Shown: positions 36,634 through 45,741, numbered from the stretch's first letter. The stretch is DNA of 64,000 bases from Clostridium muellerianum (GCF_012926525.1 NZ_JABBNI010000047.1:186001-250000); one strand, 5' to 3'. Notes: generated by a model not told the origin, from the sequence alone. Made by a program: numbers and translations.

Positions 36634-36932
36634 AATGCGATACAACTGCAAGTAACCGAAGAAACGTTAAGCTGTATTCCGGCTGATATATGTTGCGCAG
36701 GAACACTCGCTTCATTTAAGAAGTTCTAATGCTTGATCTATTAAAAAATGCCTACCTCCTCAAATGTGACGTCCTGTCACTTTCGGAGCTTTTGCCGTCC
36801 TGGCAAAAATTACGGCATTTTTCAATATCTCAAGCATAAGAACTTCTAAAATTTGCTCGAATGTTCCTGCACAACATATATCAGTCTTCATACAGCTTAA
36901 CGTTTCTTCTTAGTGCATTGATGTATAGCATT
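36634..36932 (+). repeat. Palindromic repeat family R2, copy a
   Basis: 299-bp palindrome. Outer arms AATGCGATACAACTGCA and (reversed) AATGCTATACATCAATGCA; inner arms GAAGAAACGTTAAGCTGTAT. At the apex are two small hairpins, GTGAC-GTCCT-GTCAC (36766-36780) and TTTTGCC-GTCCT-GGCAAAA (36790-36808), with the same GTCCT loop. Copy b at 60023-60300 carries paired changes. Confidence 0.9.
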
Positions 36933-37049
36933 ATTTCAAAAGGTTTATAGCTCCACCTTAATTTAAAGTTTCTTATCATTGTAAAATGTTCATATATGGA
37001 CATAATAATATAATCATATTATTAAATTTGATAAGAAAGTTGGAATGTT

Positions 37050-38423
37050 ATGGTACAGATAGGAATACTTCATTATATGTATGTATCAATTATAATAGTT
37101 ATTTTAGTTATGATGATTTATAAAAAAGATATAGTTTTGCCTTGTCTTATGGGTATAGGGATTATAGGTTTTATTGCAACAGGTAATATTTTAAATTCAG
37201 TACAAATTATATATAAAGCATTAGTGGTATCTGCAAGGGAATTTATTGAAATAATAGTTATAATTTCGCTTATAAGTGCTATGTCTAAGTCATTAAGAGA
37301 TATTAGAGCAGATGAATTTATGATAAAACCTATGGAGAAGTTTATGGTAAGTCCTACATTATCTTTTTTTATATTAGGATTTGTTATGCTTGCTGCATCC
37401 TGGCTTATATGGCCTACTCCAGCAGTAGCTTTTATAGGAACTATAATGGTTCCCTCGGCTTTAAAATCTGGTCTGCCAGCTATTTGGGTAGCAGCAGCTT
37501 TAAATTTATTTGGTAATGGAATAGCACTATCCAGTGATTTTTTTATACAAGCAGCTCCATCTATTACATCTAAAGCATTAGGGCTTAATAATCCATTTTA
37601 CTTAATAAGATCTAGTATATTACTTTGGGCAGTAATGAGTATATCTACAATTATAAGTTCTTTTATTATGATGAAAAGAGATGTGAAAAAAAGTCTTCAA
37701 GTAAGTTTAGAAGAGCATAAAGAAGTTAAAACTATCCCAGTAAAAATGCCTGCAAAAATAGCAGCTGTAATTACAACTTTAATGTTCATTATAGATATAT
37801 TTTTAATATACAAATTTAAATTAAAGGGATCAGAAGCAGCATCACTTATAGGTGGTACTGCCGTAATAATTACAATAATGGTTTCTATAATAAAGTATAA
37901 TTTTAAAAGTGCATTAGCAGAAGTGGCTGTAAGTATAAAGGATGGATTTATATTTGGGATGAAGGTATTTGCTCCAATTATTATTATAGGAGCTTTCTTT
38001 TTTCTTGGAAGCAAGGAAACAGCAGTAGAAATATTGGGTACGGGACCAGGTTCTACGGGAATTCTTTCAGATATAGGATTATACCTATCTAAAAATTTTC
38101 CTTTAAACAGAATTTCAGTAATAGCAATGCAATCTTTTATAAGTGTTCTTTTAGGCGTTGGAGGTTCAGGATTTTCAGGATTACCTCTTATAGGAACTTT
38201 GGCACAGGTTTTTTCTTCTACTGTTAATATAAATAGAGAAGAGCTTGCAGCTTTAGGGCAGGTTATAACAATATGGGTTGGTGGAGGAACTATAATTCCA
38301 TGGAGTTTAGTACCTATTGCAGCTGTATGTGATGTTCAGCCCTTTGAACTGGCAAAGAGGAATATAATACCTGTGGTTATAGGAATTACATGTACTATTA
38401 TAGCAGCTGTAATATTTCTGTAA
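37050..38423 (+). CDS. Multi-pass membrane transporter of unknown substrate (ion-transporter superfamily-like)
   Basis: 457 aa with about 11-12 membrane segments. Two glycine-rich repeats, in the first half IWPTPAVAFIGTIMVPSALK and in the second half LGVGGSGFSGLPLIGTLA, are arranged like the re-entrant regions of IT-superfamily carriers (GntP, CitM, DcuC groups). The substrate may be an organic anion, by analogy only. The ribosome site is weak (AAGTTGGA). It follows repeat R2a and ends before a strong terminator. Confidence 0.8.
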   Translation: MVQIGILHYMYVSIIIVILVMMIYKKDIVLPCLMGIGIIGFIATGNILNSVQIIYKALVVSAREFIEIIVIISLISAMSKSLRDIRADEFMIKPMEKFMVSPTLSFFILGFVMLAASWLIWPTPAVAFIGTIMVPSALKSGLPAIWVAAALNLFGNGIALSSDFFIQAAPSITSKALGLNNPFYLIRSSILLWAVMSISTIISSFIMMKRDVKKSLQVSLEEHKEVKTIPVKMPAKIAAVITTLMFIIDIFLIYKFKLKGSEAASLIGGTAVIITIMVSIIKYNFKSALAEVAVSIKDGFIFGMKVFAPIIIIGAFFFLGSKETAVEILGTGPGSTGILSDIGLYLSKNFPLNRISVIAMQSFISVLLGVGGSGFSGLPLIGTLAQVFSSTVNINREELAALGQVITIWVGGGTIIPWSLVPIAAVCDVQPFELAKRNIIPVVIGITCTIIAAVIFL

Positions 38424-38430
38424 AATTAAA

Positions 38431-38461
38431 TAAGGAATCTGAAAGAAAATAACAAGTCCAA
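38431..38461 (+). repeat. Fragment of palindromic repeat R1
   Basis: TAAGGAATCTGAAAGAAAATAAC plus AAGTCC matches the (reversed) right end of R1 copies; the rest of the element is missing. Confidence 0.55.
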
Positions 38462-38490
38462 TATGCGATGGATATTTTTTTAAAGATGCT

Positions 38491-38537
38491 AAAGTCCAGC
38501 TGAACTTTTATTAATAAGTTTAGCTGGACTTTTTTCT
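38491..38537 (+). terminator. Rho-independent terminator after the transporter gene
   Basis: Stem AAAGTCCAGCTGAACTT / AAGTTTAGCTGGACTTT, then TTTTTC. Confidence 0.92.
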
Positions 38538-38595
38538 TTATTCTATAATTTGTTTACTGATCATAGGCAAAATTTGTTTAACGTGAGAAATTTAA

Positions 38596-38982
38596 TTATT
38601 TTTGTCTGTCAAGTTCCTCTAATCTATTCTGTTGTTTTTCCTTCATATTATTAAGAGCTTCTTGACTCATTTCTGAACCATAATGATTCATATATTCTTC
38701 TGTATCATCATAATTTTCTTTTAAATTATGAAGGTTGTTATTGAAAGTTTCATTACCATATACAATGTTGTCTTTTAAATGTTCAATTTCAGATTTTCTT
38801 TGGTTTTGAATATCTGTTGCACGCTCAAGTCTTTTGGGATCTCCTATATCTGAGTGTTGTTCTAAATGCCTTTCAGTTCTTGTGTAATTTTCTACAGTAT
38901 TAATTAATTGATCTACTCTGTTTTCAGTTTGTTCTTGAACTCTTCTCTTTTGTAGTTCTCTATCAGCTTCTTCTTTTTTCAT
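38596..38982 (-). CDS. Hydrophilic coiled-coil protein of unknown function
   Basis: 128 aa, Glu/Gln/Asn/Arg-rich throughout (ELQKRRVQEQTENRVDQLI; MKEKQQNRLEELDRQK), no membrane segment and no cysteine. ATG after AAAGGAGG. It lies 72 nt downstream of nadC on the same strand without an obvious terminator, so it may be read from the nad operon. No family recognised; composition is like spore-coat or stress-associated proteins. Confidence 0.75.
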   Translation of the reverse strand: MKKEEADRELQKRRVQEQTENRVDQLINTVENYTRTERHLEQHSDIGDPKRLERATDIQNQRKSEIEHLKDNIVYGNETFNNNLHNLKENYDDTEEYMNHYGSEMSQEALNNMKEKQQNRLEELDRQK

Positions 38983-39054
38983 ATATGAATCCTCCTTTAA
39001 ATTTTAAAGCATACATATTTATTTTTAGTTTTACAAGGAGGTTTAATACATGGT

Positions 39055-39888
39055 TTAATATGTTAGATTTTTCATACTTAAATCCAAAACTTTAAAAGAA
39101 TGTGTTAGAGCACCTGTTGATACGTAATCTATATTTAATTTGGATAAATTTTTTATACTTTCTAAATTTACATTGCCAGAAACCTCTATTTCAGCTTTGT
39201 TATTTATTATTTTTATAGCAGTCTCCATTGTAGGTATATCCATATTGTCCAACATTATTATGTCAGCTTTAGAATCCAAGGCTTCAGTTAGCTGATCTAA
39301 ATTTTCAACTTCAACTTCTATTTTTCTAACAAATGGAGCATTAAGTCTTACCATATTAACTGCATTTTTAATATTTCCAGCAGCAGCAATGTGATTATCC
39401 TTTATAAGAACACCATCATTAAGTCCAAATCTGTGATTACAGCCTCCGCCAATAGTTACAGCATATTTCTCAAATATTCTTAAATTAGGAGTAGTTTTTC
39501 GTGTGTCTAAAAGTTTTATTTTAGTATTTTCAAGTTCGACTACAAATTTTCTTGTGAGGGTTGCAATACCACTCATTCTTTGAAGGAAGTTTAAAGCAAC
39601 TCTTTCACCAGTAAGAAGAACTCGTACATCTCCAGAAATTTCTCCGATTTTTTTACCTTTAAAAATAGCATCGCCATCTTTTACAAAGAATTCAATTTCA
39701 GTATTTTGAAGAATGGTAAAAACTCTTTTAAAAATTTCTAAACCACATATTATTCCATCTTCCTTTGCTATTAAATCTACTTTAGCTTTTTTGTAATTTT
39801 TTATAATAGATTCTGTGGTTATATCTCCATATGAAATGTCTTCATTAAGAGCATTTTTTATTATTTTATCAGCAATTAACCAATTCAT
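39055..39888 (-). CDS. nadC: Nicotinate-nucleotide diphosphorylase (carboxylating)
   Basis: 277 aa. Quinolinate plus PRPP gives nicotinate mononucleotide, the third step of de novo NAD synthesis. Signature LDTRKTTPNLR and HRFGLNDGVLIKDNH are present; C-terminal EVSGNVNLESI and YVSTGALTHS complete the barrel. ATG follows GAGGAGA and overlaps the nadB 3' end by 20 nt. Last enzyme gene of nadA-nadB-nadC. Confidence 0.96.
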   Translation of the reverse strand: MNWLIADKIIKNALNEDISYGDITTESIIKNYKKAKVDLIAKEDGIICGLEIFKRVFTILQNTEIEFFVKDGDAIFKGKKIGEISGDVRVLLTGERVALNFLQRMSGIATLTRKFVVELENTKIKLLDTRKTTPNLRIFEKYAVTIGGGCNHRFGLNDGVLIKDNHIAAAGNIKNAVNMVRLNAPFVRKIEVEVENLDQLTEALDSKADIIMLDNMDIPTMETAIKIINNKAEIEVSGNVNLESIKNLSKLNIDYVSTGALTHSFKVLDLSMKNLTY

Positions 39889-41170
39889 TTTTTATATCTC
39901 CTCTCACCTTAACTAAGGATTCTATAAATATTTTATTATTTAAGTTTTTATAGTATTTTTCATTATAATCCAGTGAAGGTGTATCAAGGTTAATCATAGG
40001 AATGGTAGAAATATCATTATTTATTTTTCTTGCACCTCTTTTTGAAAAAACTAATGCTTCTAAAAGAGAATTGCTTGCAAGTCTATTAGCTCCATGAACA
40101 CCAGTACAGCTGCATTCTCCAAATGCAAAAAGATTTTCCATAGAAGTTTTTCCGAAGGTATCTACTTCTATACCTCCCATAAAATAATGTTGAGCTGGAG
40201 AAACGGGGATAGGTTCTTTAGATATATTTATTCCATTTTCTAAACACTTTTCATATATAGTTGGAAATCTGTTTTTTAAAAAATCTTCTTTCATGAAGGT
40301 TACATCAAGATATACATTTGAACAATGGGTATTTCTTTCTTCTTCATATATATATTTAGTAACTACATCTCTAGGAAGTAATTCATCTACAAATCTATTT
40401 CCGTTGCAATTTATGAGTTTTCCGCCTTCTCCTCTAACAGATTCTGATATTAAAAACTTTCTGTCACTTAAATTATTATTAAAAAAGGCTGTAGGGTGGA
40501 ATTGAATATAATTTAAATTTTTTACTTTTATATTATTTTTTAAAGCTACAGCAACTCCATCAGCAGTTAATATTTTCTGATTAGTGGAATTTCTAAATAA
40601 GCCACCTATACCTCCAGCAGCCATAATTGTAACTTTAGCATGAATACTAACCTGTACACCTTCTCTTGTACACAAGGCACCTGCACAAGCATTGCCTTTT
40701 TTTAGAATATCTAGCATAGTACAGTTCTCAAATATAGTTATATTTTTCTTAGAAGAAACCTGTTTTAAAAGAGTTTCTTCTAATTCTTTACCAGTTTTAT
40801 CTTTATAATGCACTATTCTATTTATACTATGTGCACCTTCTCTGGTATAGGACAGCCCATCATTAGTCCTATCAAAATCAAAACCCATTTTACAAAGTGT
40901 ATCTATATTTTCTATGGATTCTTCTGCAAGTATTCTTGTTGCAGTAACATCATTTTTATAGGCACCTGCTTTTAAAGTATCTTCTACAAATAAATCCACA
41001 TCATCTACACCTCTAGCTACAGAAATACCACCTTGTGCTAGAGCGGTATTACATTCATCTATTTTGCCTTTTGAAATCATTATTATATTTAAATTGTCTT
41101 TTAAGTTTAGTGCTGAATAAAGTCCTGAAACTCCAGTACCTATAACAAGGACATCAGTATAAACATCCAT
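39869..41170 (-). CDS. nadB: L-aspartate oxidase
   Basis: 433 aa flavoprotein that oxidises aspartate to iminoaspartate. Seen: FAD site VLVIGTGVSGLYSALNL, ALAQGGISVA, FHPTAF and the late GVHGANRLASNSLLE. The ATG at 41170 directly follows the nadA stop and is preceded by GGAGG; the TTG five codons earlier overlaps nadA. Slightly short at the C-terminus compared with E. coli NadB, as usual in clostridia. Confidence 0.95.
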   Translation of the reverse strand: MDVYTDVLVIGTGVSGLYSALNLKDNLNIIMISKGKIDECNTALAQGGISVARGVDDVDLFVEDTLKAGAYKNDVTATRILAEESIENIDTLCKMGFDFDRTNDGLSYTREGAHSINRIVHYKDKTGKELEETLLKQVSSKKNITIFENCTMLDILKKGNACAGALCTREGVQVSIHAKVTIMAAGGIGGLFRNSTNQKILTADGVAVALKNNIKVKNLNYIQFHPTAFFNNNLSDRKFLISESVRGEGGKLINCNGNRFVDELLPRDVVTKYIYEEERNTHCSNVYLDVTFMKEDFLKNRFPTIYEKCLENGINISKEPIPVSPAQHYFMGGIEVDTFGKTSMENLFAFGECSCTGVHGANRLASNSLLEALVFSKRGARKINNDISTIPMINLDTPSLDYNEKYYKNLNNKIFIESLVKVRGDIKNELVNC

Positions 41171-41171
41171 T

Positions 41172-42086
41172 TTACTTTCCTCCAAGTTCGTGCATATTAA
41201 TAAGCGCTCTGTAAGCTTTTTTTCTTATATCTTCATCTATTTCTATAGCATATTCCATGTTTAATAGGCTTTCATAAACACTATTTAGATTAGTTTTTTT
41301 CATATTTACACAGACCATGCCGCCGCTTGGAACATAAAATTCCTTGTCCGGATTTTTAAGTTTAATTTGATGAAGAACTCCTTCTTCAGTGGAAATTAAA
41401 AACTTTTTATTATCACTATTATTTACAAAATCTATAATTTGGCCTGTACTTCCTAGGAAATCAGCAAGATCTCTTACAGGTTTTTCACATTCAGGATGTA
41501 CTAATACTTTTATATCAGGATGAAGCTTTTTAGCTTTTATAATTTCTTCTGCAGAGACCTTTTTGTGAGTTATGCAGAAACCACTCCAAAGTATAATTTT
41601 TTTATTTTTAACTTGCTGTTGAACATATTCTCCTAAATTTTTATCAGGAAGAAAAATTATTTCATCTGCATCTAAATTATTTATTATATTTACAGCATTA
41701 GATGAAGTACAGCATACATCTGATACTGCTTTTACTTCAGTAGAAGAATTTATATAACATACAACTTTAGCATTAGGATGTTTCTTCTTTAATGCTAGTA
41801 CATCATTAGGATCAGCCATATCTGCCATAGGACAACCAGCATCAAAGGTAGGTAGTAAAACGGTTTTTTCAGGTGATAATATCTTTGCGCTTTCAGCCAT
41901 AAATTTAACACCACAAAAAACTATTATATTTTCATCGCAATCTTTTGCTACTTTACTAAGGTAATAAGAATCTCCAACAGCATCTGCAATATCCTGTATT
42001 TCAGGTCTTTGGTAATAATGAGCCAGTATTAGTGCTTCTTTTTCTTTTTTTAATTTTAATATTTTATTTTTTAAATTATTTTCCAT
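41172..42086 (-). CDS. nadA: Quinolinate synthase
   Basis: 304 aa [4Fe-4S] enzyme condensing iminoaspartate with dihydroxyacetone phosphate to quinolinate. Seen: ILAHYYQRPEIQDIAD, FCGVKFMAESAKIL and VHPECEKPV, and the three clustered cysteines of the family. ATG after GGAGGT. First gene of nadABC, behind a promoter with a NiaR-like operator. Confidence 0.96.
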   Translation of the reverse strand: MENNLKNKILKLKKEKEALILAHYYQRPEIQDIADAVGDSYYLSKVAKDCDENIIVFCGVKFMAESAKILSPEKTVLLPTFDAGCPMADMADPNDVLALKKKHPNAKVVCYINSSTEVKAVSDVCCTSSNAVNIINNLDADEIIFLPDKNLGEYVQQQVKNKKIILWSGFCITHKKVSAEEIIKAKKLHPDIKVLVHPECEKPVRDLADFLGSTGQIIDFVNNSDNKKFLISTEEGVLHQIKLKNPDKEFYVPSGGMVCVNMKKTNLNSVYESLLNMEYAIEIDEDIRKKAYRALINMHELGGK

Positions 42087-42127
42087 ATTTATACCTCCAC
42101 GTATACATAAAAAGTTTTACATGTGTA

Positions 42128-42141
42128 TATACAGCTGTATA
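42128..42141. promoter_or_regulatory. Candidate NiaR operator
   Basis: Perfect 14-bp palindrome TATACAGCTGTATA placed just downstream of the nadA -10. A second half-like site, AACTGTATA (42170-42178), overlaps the -35. The sequence resembles known niacin-repressor sites of Firmicutes; the regulator gene is not in the window. Confidence 0.65.
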
Positions 42142-42142
42142 A

Positions 42143-42171
42143 AATATAACATCAATAAGAAACAATATCAA
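42143..42171 (-). promoter_or_regulatory. Promoter of nadABC
   Basis: Minus strand: TTGATA (42171-42166), 17-nt spacer, TATATT (42148-42143). Confidence 0.75.
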
Positions 42172-42345
42172 CTGTATAAATAAGTAATTTAAGTGAATTT
42201 TCACGGGAAATGCCTAGTGTAAAGTAATTAACTTAGGAATAATTAAGCTTGATGAACTTTAAATGTAGTGTTAAAATATTTTATGTAATTATGACTTTAT
42301 TAATTCAGATATTTTGGAAGTGTCCGAAATATTTGATTTTAAGTA

Positions 42346-42414
42346 GAGAGCCAAAATCTATGATTTTGTGCGAATCGCTTACTTTGGTGAGGAAGCGAAG
42401 AGGAGTTTCAACTT
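42346..42414 (+). repeat. Leader-like repeat F, copy 2
   Basis: Shares CCAAAATCTATGATTTTG, AATCGCTTACT and GAGGAGTTTCA with 13594-13658. It lies about 30 nt before the attenuator-like leader of the ABC operon. Confidence 0.65.
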
Positions 42415-42439
42415 AAAAAATAATATTACCTAACAGAAA

Positions 42440-42533
42440 GGAATTGTCTAATCTGAAGGGGAAGTTCAAATACAAAAGCTATTTGTAAGATAGTAACCTT
42501 CCCTAAAACTATTGTTTTTTGGGAAGGTTTTTT
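42440..42533 (+). promoter_or_regulatory. Attenuator-like leader of the first ABC transporter operon
   Basis: A perfect terminator, AACCTTCCC (42495-42503) / GGGAAGGTT (42521-42529) plus T run, precedes the permease start by 20 nt. Upstream GGGGAAGTT (42458-42466) can pair with the same CTTCCC arm, and a small hairpin CAAATA/TATTTG lies between. This is the layout of a transcription-attenuating riboswitch; it matches no class I recognise. Confidence 0.6.
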
Positions 42534-42553
42534 GCATTAAGGAAAGGAATTGT

Positions 42554-43336
42554 ATGAAAAGATTAAAAGGATTAGTTATACCTTTAGGCATTATACTTGT
42601 ATGGTGTATTGGTTCTAAATTTCATATGTTTAATGATTATATAATACCAAGTCCAGTAGTGGTATGCAGTACTACTTTGGAGTTGATTAAGAATGGCATA
42701 CTTCTAAAAAATTTGGAAGTTAGTTTTGCTAGAGTTTTTATAGGGTTTTTTATAACTTTTGCAGTGGCATTTTCTATGGCTATTATTTTAGGAATGAAAA
42801 AAGAGCTTTTACCTTATCTAGAGCCTTCTTTAGAGTTTATGAGGCATGTACCTCCTATTGCAGTTATTCCTATATTAATACTGTGGTTTGGAATAGGAGA
42901 AACTTCAAAGTTAGCAGTTATATTTTTGGCTACCTTTTTCCCCATATTTTCAAATACACTAAATGGTGTCACCAATTATGATGAAAAACTTTTAGAAGTA
43001 GGTGAAATTTTTGGATTTAGTAGTCAAGATAAATTTTTAAAAATAATATTGCCTCAAGCAGTGCCATCTATAATAACAGGGGTTCAGTTAGGATTAGGTT
43101 ACAGCTGGAGATCTCTTATGGGGGCAGAGCTTATAGCTGCTTCTTCTGGTATAGGATATATGATAATGGATGCAGAGCAGTTATCTAGACCGGATATCAT
43201 ATTAGTTGGTATTTTTTCTATAGGAGTTTTAGGCTATATTGTTGATTATATTTTCATTAAAATAACCAGTAAATTTGTACATTCTTGGGGAAGAGAGGGT
43301 GGTTATGGCAGGACTGAAAATAGAAAATCTGTATAA
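42554..43336 (+). CDS. ABC transporter permease, NitT/TauT (SsuC-like)
   Basis: 260 aa, about six membrane helices, with the permease EAA loop FGFSSQDKFLKIILPQAVPSIITG. Family members import nitrate, sulfonates, taurine, bicarbonate or pyrimidine precursors; the substrate is not deducible. ATG 42554 follows AAGGAAAGG right after the leader terminator. Its 3' end overlaps the ATPase gene by 32 nt, showing tight coupling. Confidence 0.92.
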   Translation: MKRLKGLVIPLGIILVWCIGSKFHMFNDYIIPSPVVVCSTTLELIKNGILLKNLEVSFARVFIGFFITFAVAFSMAIILGMKKELLPYLEPSLEFMRHVPPIAVIPILILWFGIGETSKLAVIFLATFFPIFSNTLNGVTNYDEKLLEVGEIFGFSSQDKFLKIILPQAVPSIITGVQLGLGYSWRSLMGAELIAASSGIGYMIMDAEQLSRPDIILVGIFSIGVLGYIVDYIFIKITSKFVHSWGREGGYGRTENRKSV

Positions 43337-44051
43337 GAGCTTTGATATAAATGGTACTAAAGTTAATGCGTTAACTAATATTAACCTGTCAGTTGAGGAC
43401 GGCAGCTTTGTAACTGTAATTGGAAAGAGTGGATGTGGTAAAACTACTTTACTTAGAATAATATGCGGGCTGGAAGAGCAAACAGAAGGGAGCGTAAGTT
43501 TTATATATAAAGAAGGAATTCCCAGCGAAATGCATTCTAAAAAGAAAGTTGGCATAGTTTTTCAAGAGCCTAGATTGATGCCCTGGCTTACTGTAAAGGA
43601 AAACATGGCTTTTCCACTTATTAAAAATAAAGATAGAATTGAGGTTTATGATACAGTTAATAAATATTTAAATATGTTAGGCTTAGAAAAGTTTAAAGAA
43701 GCATATCCTTCTCAAATATCGGGAGGTATGGCTCAAAGGGTATCATTAGGTAGAACTCTTTGCTATAATCCAGAAATAATTCTTATGGATGAACCTTTAG
43801 GTGCCCTTGATGCATTTAATCGAAGAAAGCTTCAAAGGGAGTTTATAAATATATTTTTAGAAAATAAAAAAACTATAATTTTTGTTACTCATGATGTAGA
43901 TGAAGCAGTTTATTTAGGACAGAAAATAGTAGTTATGGATAAAGGTTTTATAATAAAGGAACAAAGCGTTGATATGGATTATTATAGAAATAGCTCATGC
44001 AGCAAGTTTTTGCAAATAAGAGATAGTATGCTTAAAGAATTTTCAATTTAA
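43305..44051 (+). CDS. ABC transporter ATP-binding protein, NitT/TauT
   Basis: 248 aa with full motif set: GKSGCGKTT (Walker A), QEPRLMPWL (Q-loop), ISGGMAQR (signature), IILMDEPLGALD (Walker B) and VTHDVDEAV (switch His). Start ATG 43305 behind GAGAGGGTGG, inside the permease 3' end. Works with the permease at 42554 and probably the lipoprotein at 44208. Confidence 0.93.
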   Translation: MAGLKIENLYKSFDINGTKVNALTNINLSVEDGSFVTVIGKSGCGKTTLLRIICGLEEQTEGSVSFIYKEGIPSEMHSKKKVGIVFQEPRLMPWLTVKENMAFPLIKNKDRIEVYDTVNKYLNMLGLEKFKEAYPSQISGGMAQRVSLGRTLCYNPEIILMDEPLGALDAFNRRKLQREFINIFLENKKTIIFVTHDVDEAVYLGQKIVVMDKGFIIKEQSVDMDYYRNSSCSKFLQIRDSMLKEFSI

Positions 44052-44098
44052 GTATTATTAAAATATTAGTATCAATTTTAGCAGTAAACAATATCAAG

Positions 44099-44190
44099 TG
44101 AGTCTTAGAAGAACTTATCCAGGCGCGTAGCAGTGCTTATCCCCCACTTAAAGAAGATGGGAGTATTAGCAATGGTAGCGATCGGATAAA
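44099..44190 (+). repeat. Leader-like repeat E, copy 2
   Basis: Shares GAGTCTTA, CTTATCCAG, GATGGGAGT and GGTAGCGATCGGATAAA with 13042-13134. An internal CCCACTTAAAGAAGATGGG hairpin is visible. It ends 3 nt before the ribosome site of the substrate-binding protein. Confidence 0.7.
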
Positions 44191-44207
44191 ATAAGGAGGA
44201 CTAATTA

Positions 44208-45206
44208 ATGAAATCATTAAAAAGATTAAGCGCATTACTAACAGCTGCAGTACTTACTACATCGCTTATAGGATGCGGTGCAGCTGAAAAAGGTTCAAAC
44301 AGTGCAGATTCAAGTCAAAAATCAACAGAGCAGAAGGTGAGTAACGTAAATATTTCTTATGTTAAATCACCTTTAAATGTACCATCTATAGTAGAAAAAA
44401 AGAAAAACTTGTTTCAGGATGAATTTTCAAAGGATAATATAAAAGTGACATTTCCTGAGATTACAGAAGGGTCTAAGATGACAGAGGCTGTAGCTTCTGG
44501 TTCACTAGATTTTTGTAATGCTATCGGGGCTACTTCAGTTATTTTAGCTGCTTCTAATGGTGTTAATATTAAAATAATAGGAATGTACAGCAGAGCGCCA
44601 AAAGCATTTACAATTATGGCTAAAGACCCAAATATAAAATCCATAGAAGATTTAAAGGGCAAAAAGATAGTAGGTCCTAAAGGAACAATACTTCATCAAT
44701 TACTTTTAGGAGCACTTAAAAATAAGAATATGAAGATTGATGATGTTCAATTTATAAATATGGGAATACCACAGGGTGTTTCAGCATTAATGTCTGGTAG
44801 TTCAGATGTAGCATTAGTGGCAGGTCCAGCAGTGTCACAAGCTTTAGAAAAGGGAGCACATATTGTTACTACAGGAGAAGGAATATTAGATGCTACTATA
44901 GTAATTGCAGCTAGAAAGGATTTTCTGGATAAACATATGGATATAGCAAAAAGATATATGAATGTTCACAATAAGAGTCTTCAATTTATGAAGGATAATC
45001 CAGATGAAACTTATAAATTAGCTTCAGAAGAAACTCAGATATCCGTTGATAAAGTTAAGGAAATGTATAATTGGTATGATTTTAGTCCTAAGATAACAGA
45101 AAAGGATATAAAAGAATTAGAAAAAACACAGGATTTTTTAATGGAAAATGGAATGCTTAAAAAGAAGATTGATATAAAATCACTAATACAGGATATTAGT
45201 AAATAA
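44208..45206 (+). CDS. ABC transporter substrate-binding lipoprotein (SsuA/THI5-like)
   Basis: 332 aa. Lipobox LIGC at the end of a signal peptide (about residue 23), Ser-rich linker, then a periplasmic-binding type 2 fold with NVPSIVEKKKNLFQDEF, EGSKMTEAVASGSLDF and GPKGTILHQLLLGAL, as in NMT1/SsuA proteins. Anchored outside the membrane; delivers the ligand to the permease. ATG after AAGGAGG. It is the only binding protein for two permease/ATPase pairs in this area. Confidence 0.93.
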   Translation: MKSLKRLSALLTAAVLTTSLIGCGAAEKGSNSADSSQKSTEQKVSNVNISYVKSPLNVPSIVEKKKNLFQDEFSKDNIKVTFPEITEGSKMTEAVASGSLDFCNAIGATSVILAASNGVNIKIIGMYSRAPKAFTIMAKDPNIKSIEDLKGKKIVGPKGTILHQLLLGALKNKNMKIDDVQFINMGIPQGVSALMSGSSDVALVAGPAVSQALEKGAHIVTTGEGILDATIVIAARKDFLDKHMDIAKRYMNVHNKSLQFMKDNPDETYKLASEETQISVDKVKEMYNWYDFSPKITEKDIKELEKTQDFLMENGMLKKKIDIKSLIQDISK

Positions 45207-45237
45207 TTGAAAGATTGATTTATATTACACCTAAACT

Positions 45238-45281
45238 AGAGAGTGTAAATGGATTTATATAAATTCATTTACACTCTTTTC
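45238..45281 (+). terminator. Rho-independent terminator after the binding-protein gene
   Basis: Stem AGAGTGTAAATG / CATTTACACTCT followed by TTTTC. Confidence 0.88.
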
Positions 45282-45463
45282 ATATGCTGGGATTTCTCAA
45301 ATTTACTACCTCTATAGCAATTGTTTTTAGTAGTTTTCAAATATCTTGATGTAATTATTCATTAACTCAATGTTACATTAATATGCCATATCTTGCTAGT
45401 ATAAATTTATCTATTCATTTTAATATATCAATATTAAAATACAGCTTTAAAAAAATAAATAAA

Positions 45464-45500
45464 AACACTCCAAAATTCAAAATTGAATAATGCAGTGTTC
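45464..45500 (-). terminator. Probable terminator of the toxin module
   Basis: Minus strand: AACACTG ... AGTGTT with inner ATTCAA / TTGAAT, then TTTTATTTATTTTTTT. Confidence 0.65.
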
Positions 45501-45551
45501 ATAAAAATCATTTGGCTTTCAGAATTAAATACATTTAGTAGTTCTTTTTCC

Positions 45552-45641
45552 TTATTCATATAATTTTATTTTTCTTTTTACTTTAGGAGGTTTTTTAACA
45601 AACCTTTCTACCCATTTATTAGGTTGTTTTTCTGTACTCAT
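45552..45641 (-). pseudogene. Truncated duplicate of the toxin partner gene
   Basis: The first 26 codons repeat those of the gene at 45742-46143 (MSTEKQPNKWVERF, then KKPPKVKRKIK) with one substitution (V for I). The frame then leaves the copied block and stops after 29 residues. It keeps the ribosome site. It belongs to a 116-bp direct repeat: 45564-45679 matches 46066-46181 with one mismatch. Confidence 0.85.
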
Positions 45642-45679
45642 ATAATCTACCTTCTTTTAATTTTACTTTTTATCTGTAT
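45564..45679. repeat. 116-bp direct repeat, downstream copy
   Basis: Identical to 46066-46181 at 115 of 116 positions. Read on the minus strand it carries the last 17 nt of the toxin gene, the intergenic region and the first part of the partner gene. Confidence 0.92.
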
Positions 45680-45741
45680 AAAAAAATCTTAAAAATTCGT
45701 TAATGACCTGAAGGCTTCGCTGAGCTTACTTATATTTAAAA

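Noticed and set aside
43229-43555. Minus-strand frame across the ABC permease-ATPase junction
   Set aside because: Shadow of two well-supported + strand genes.
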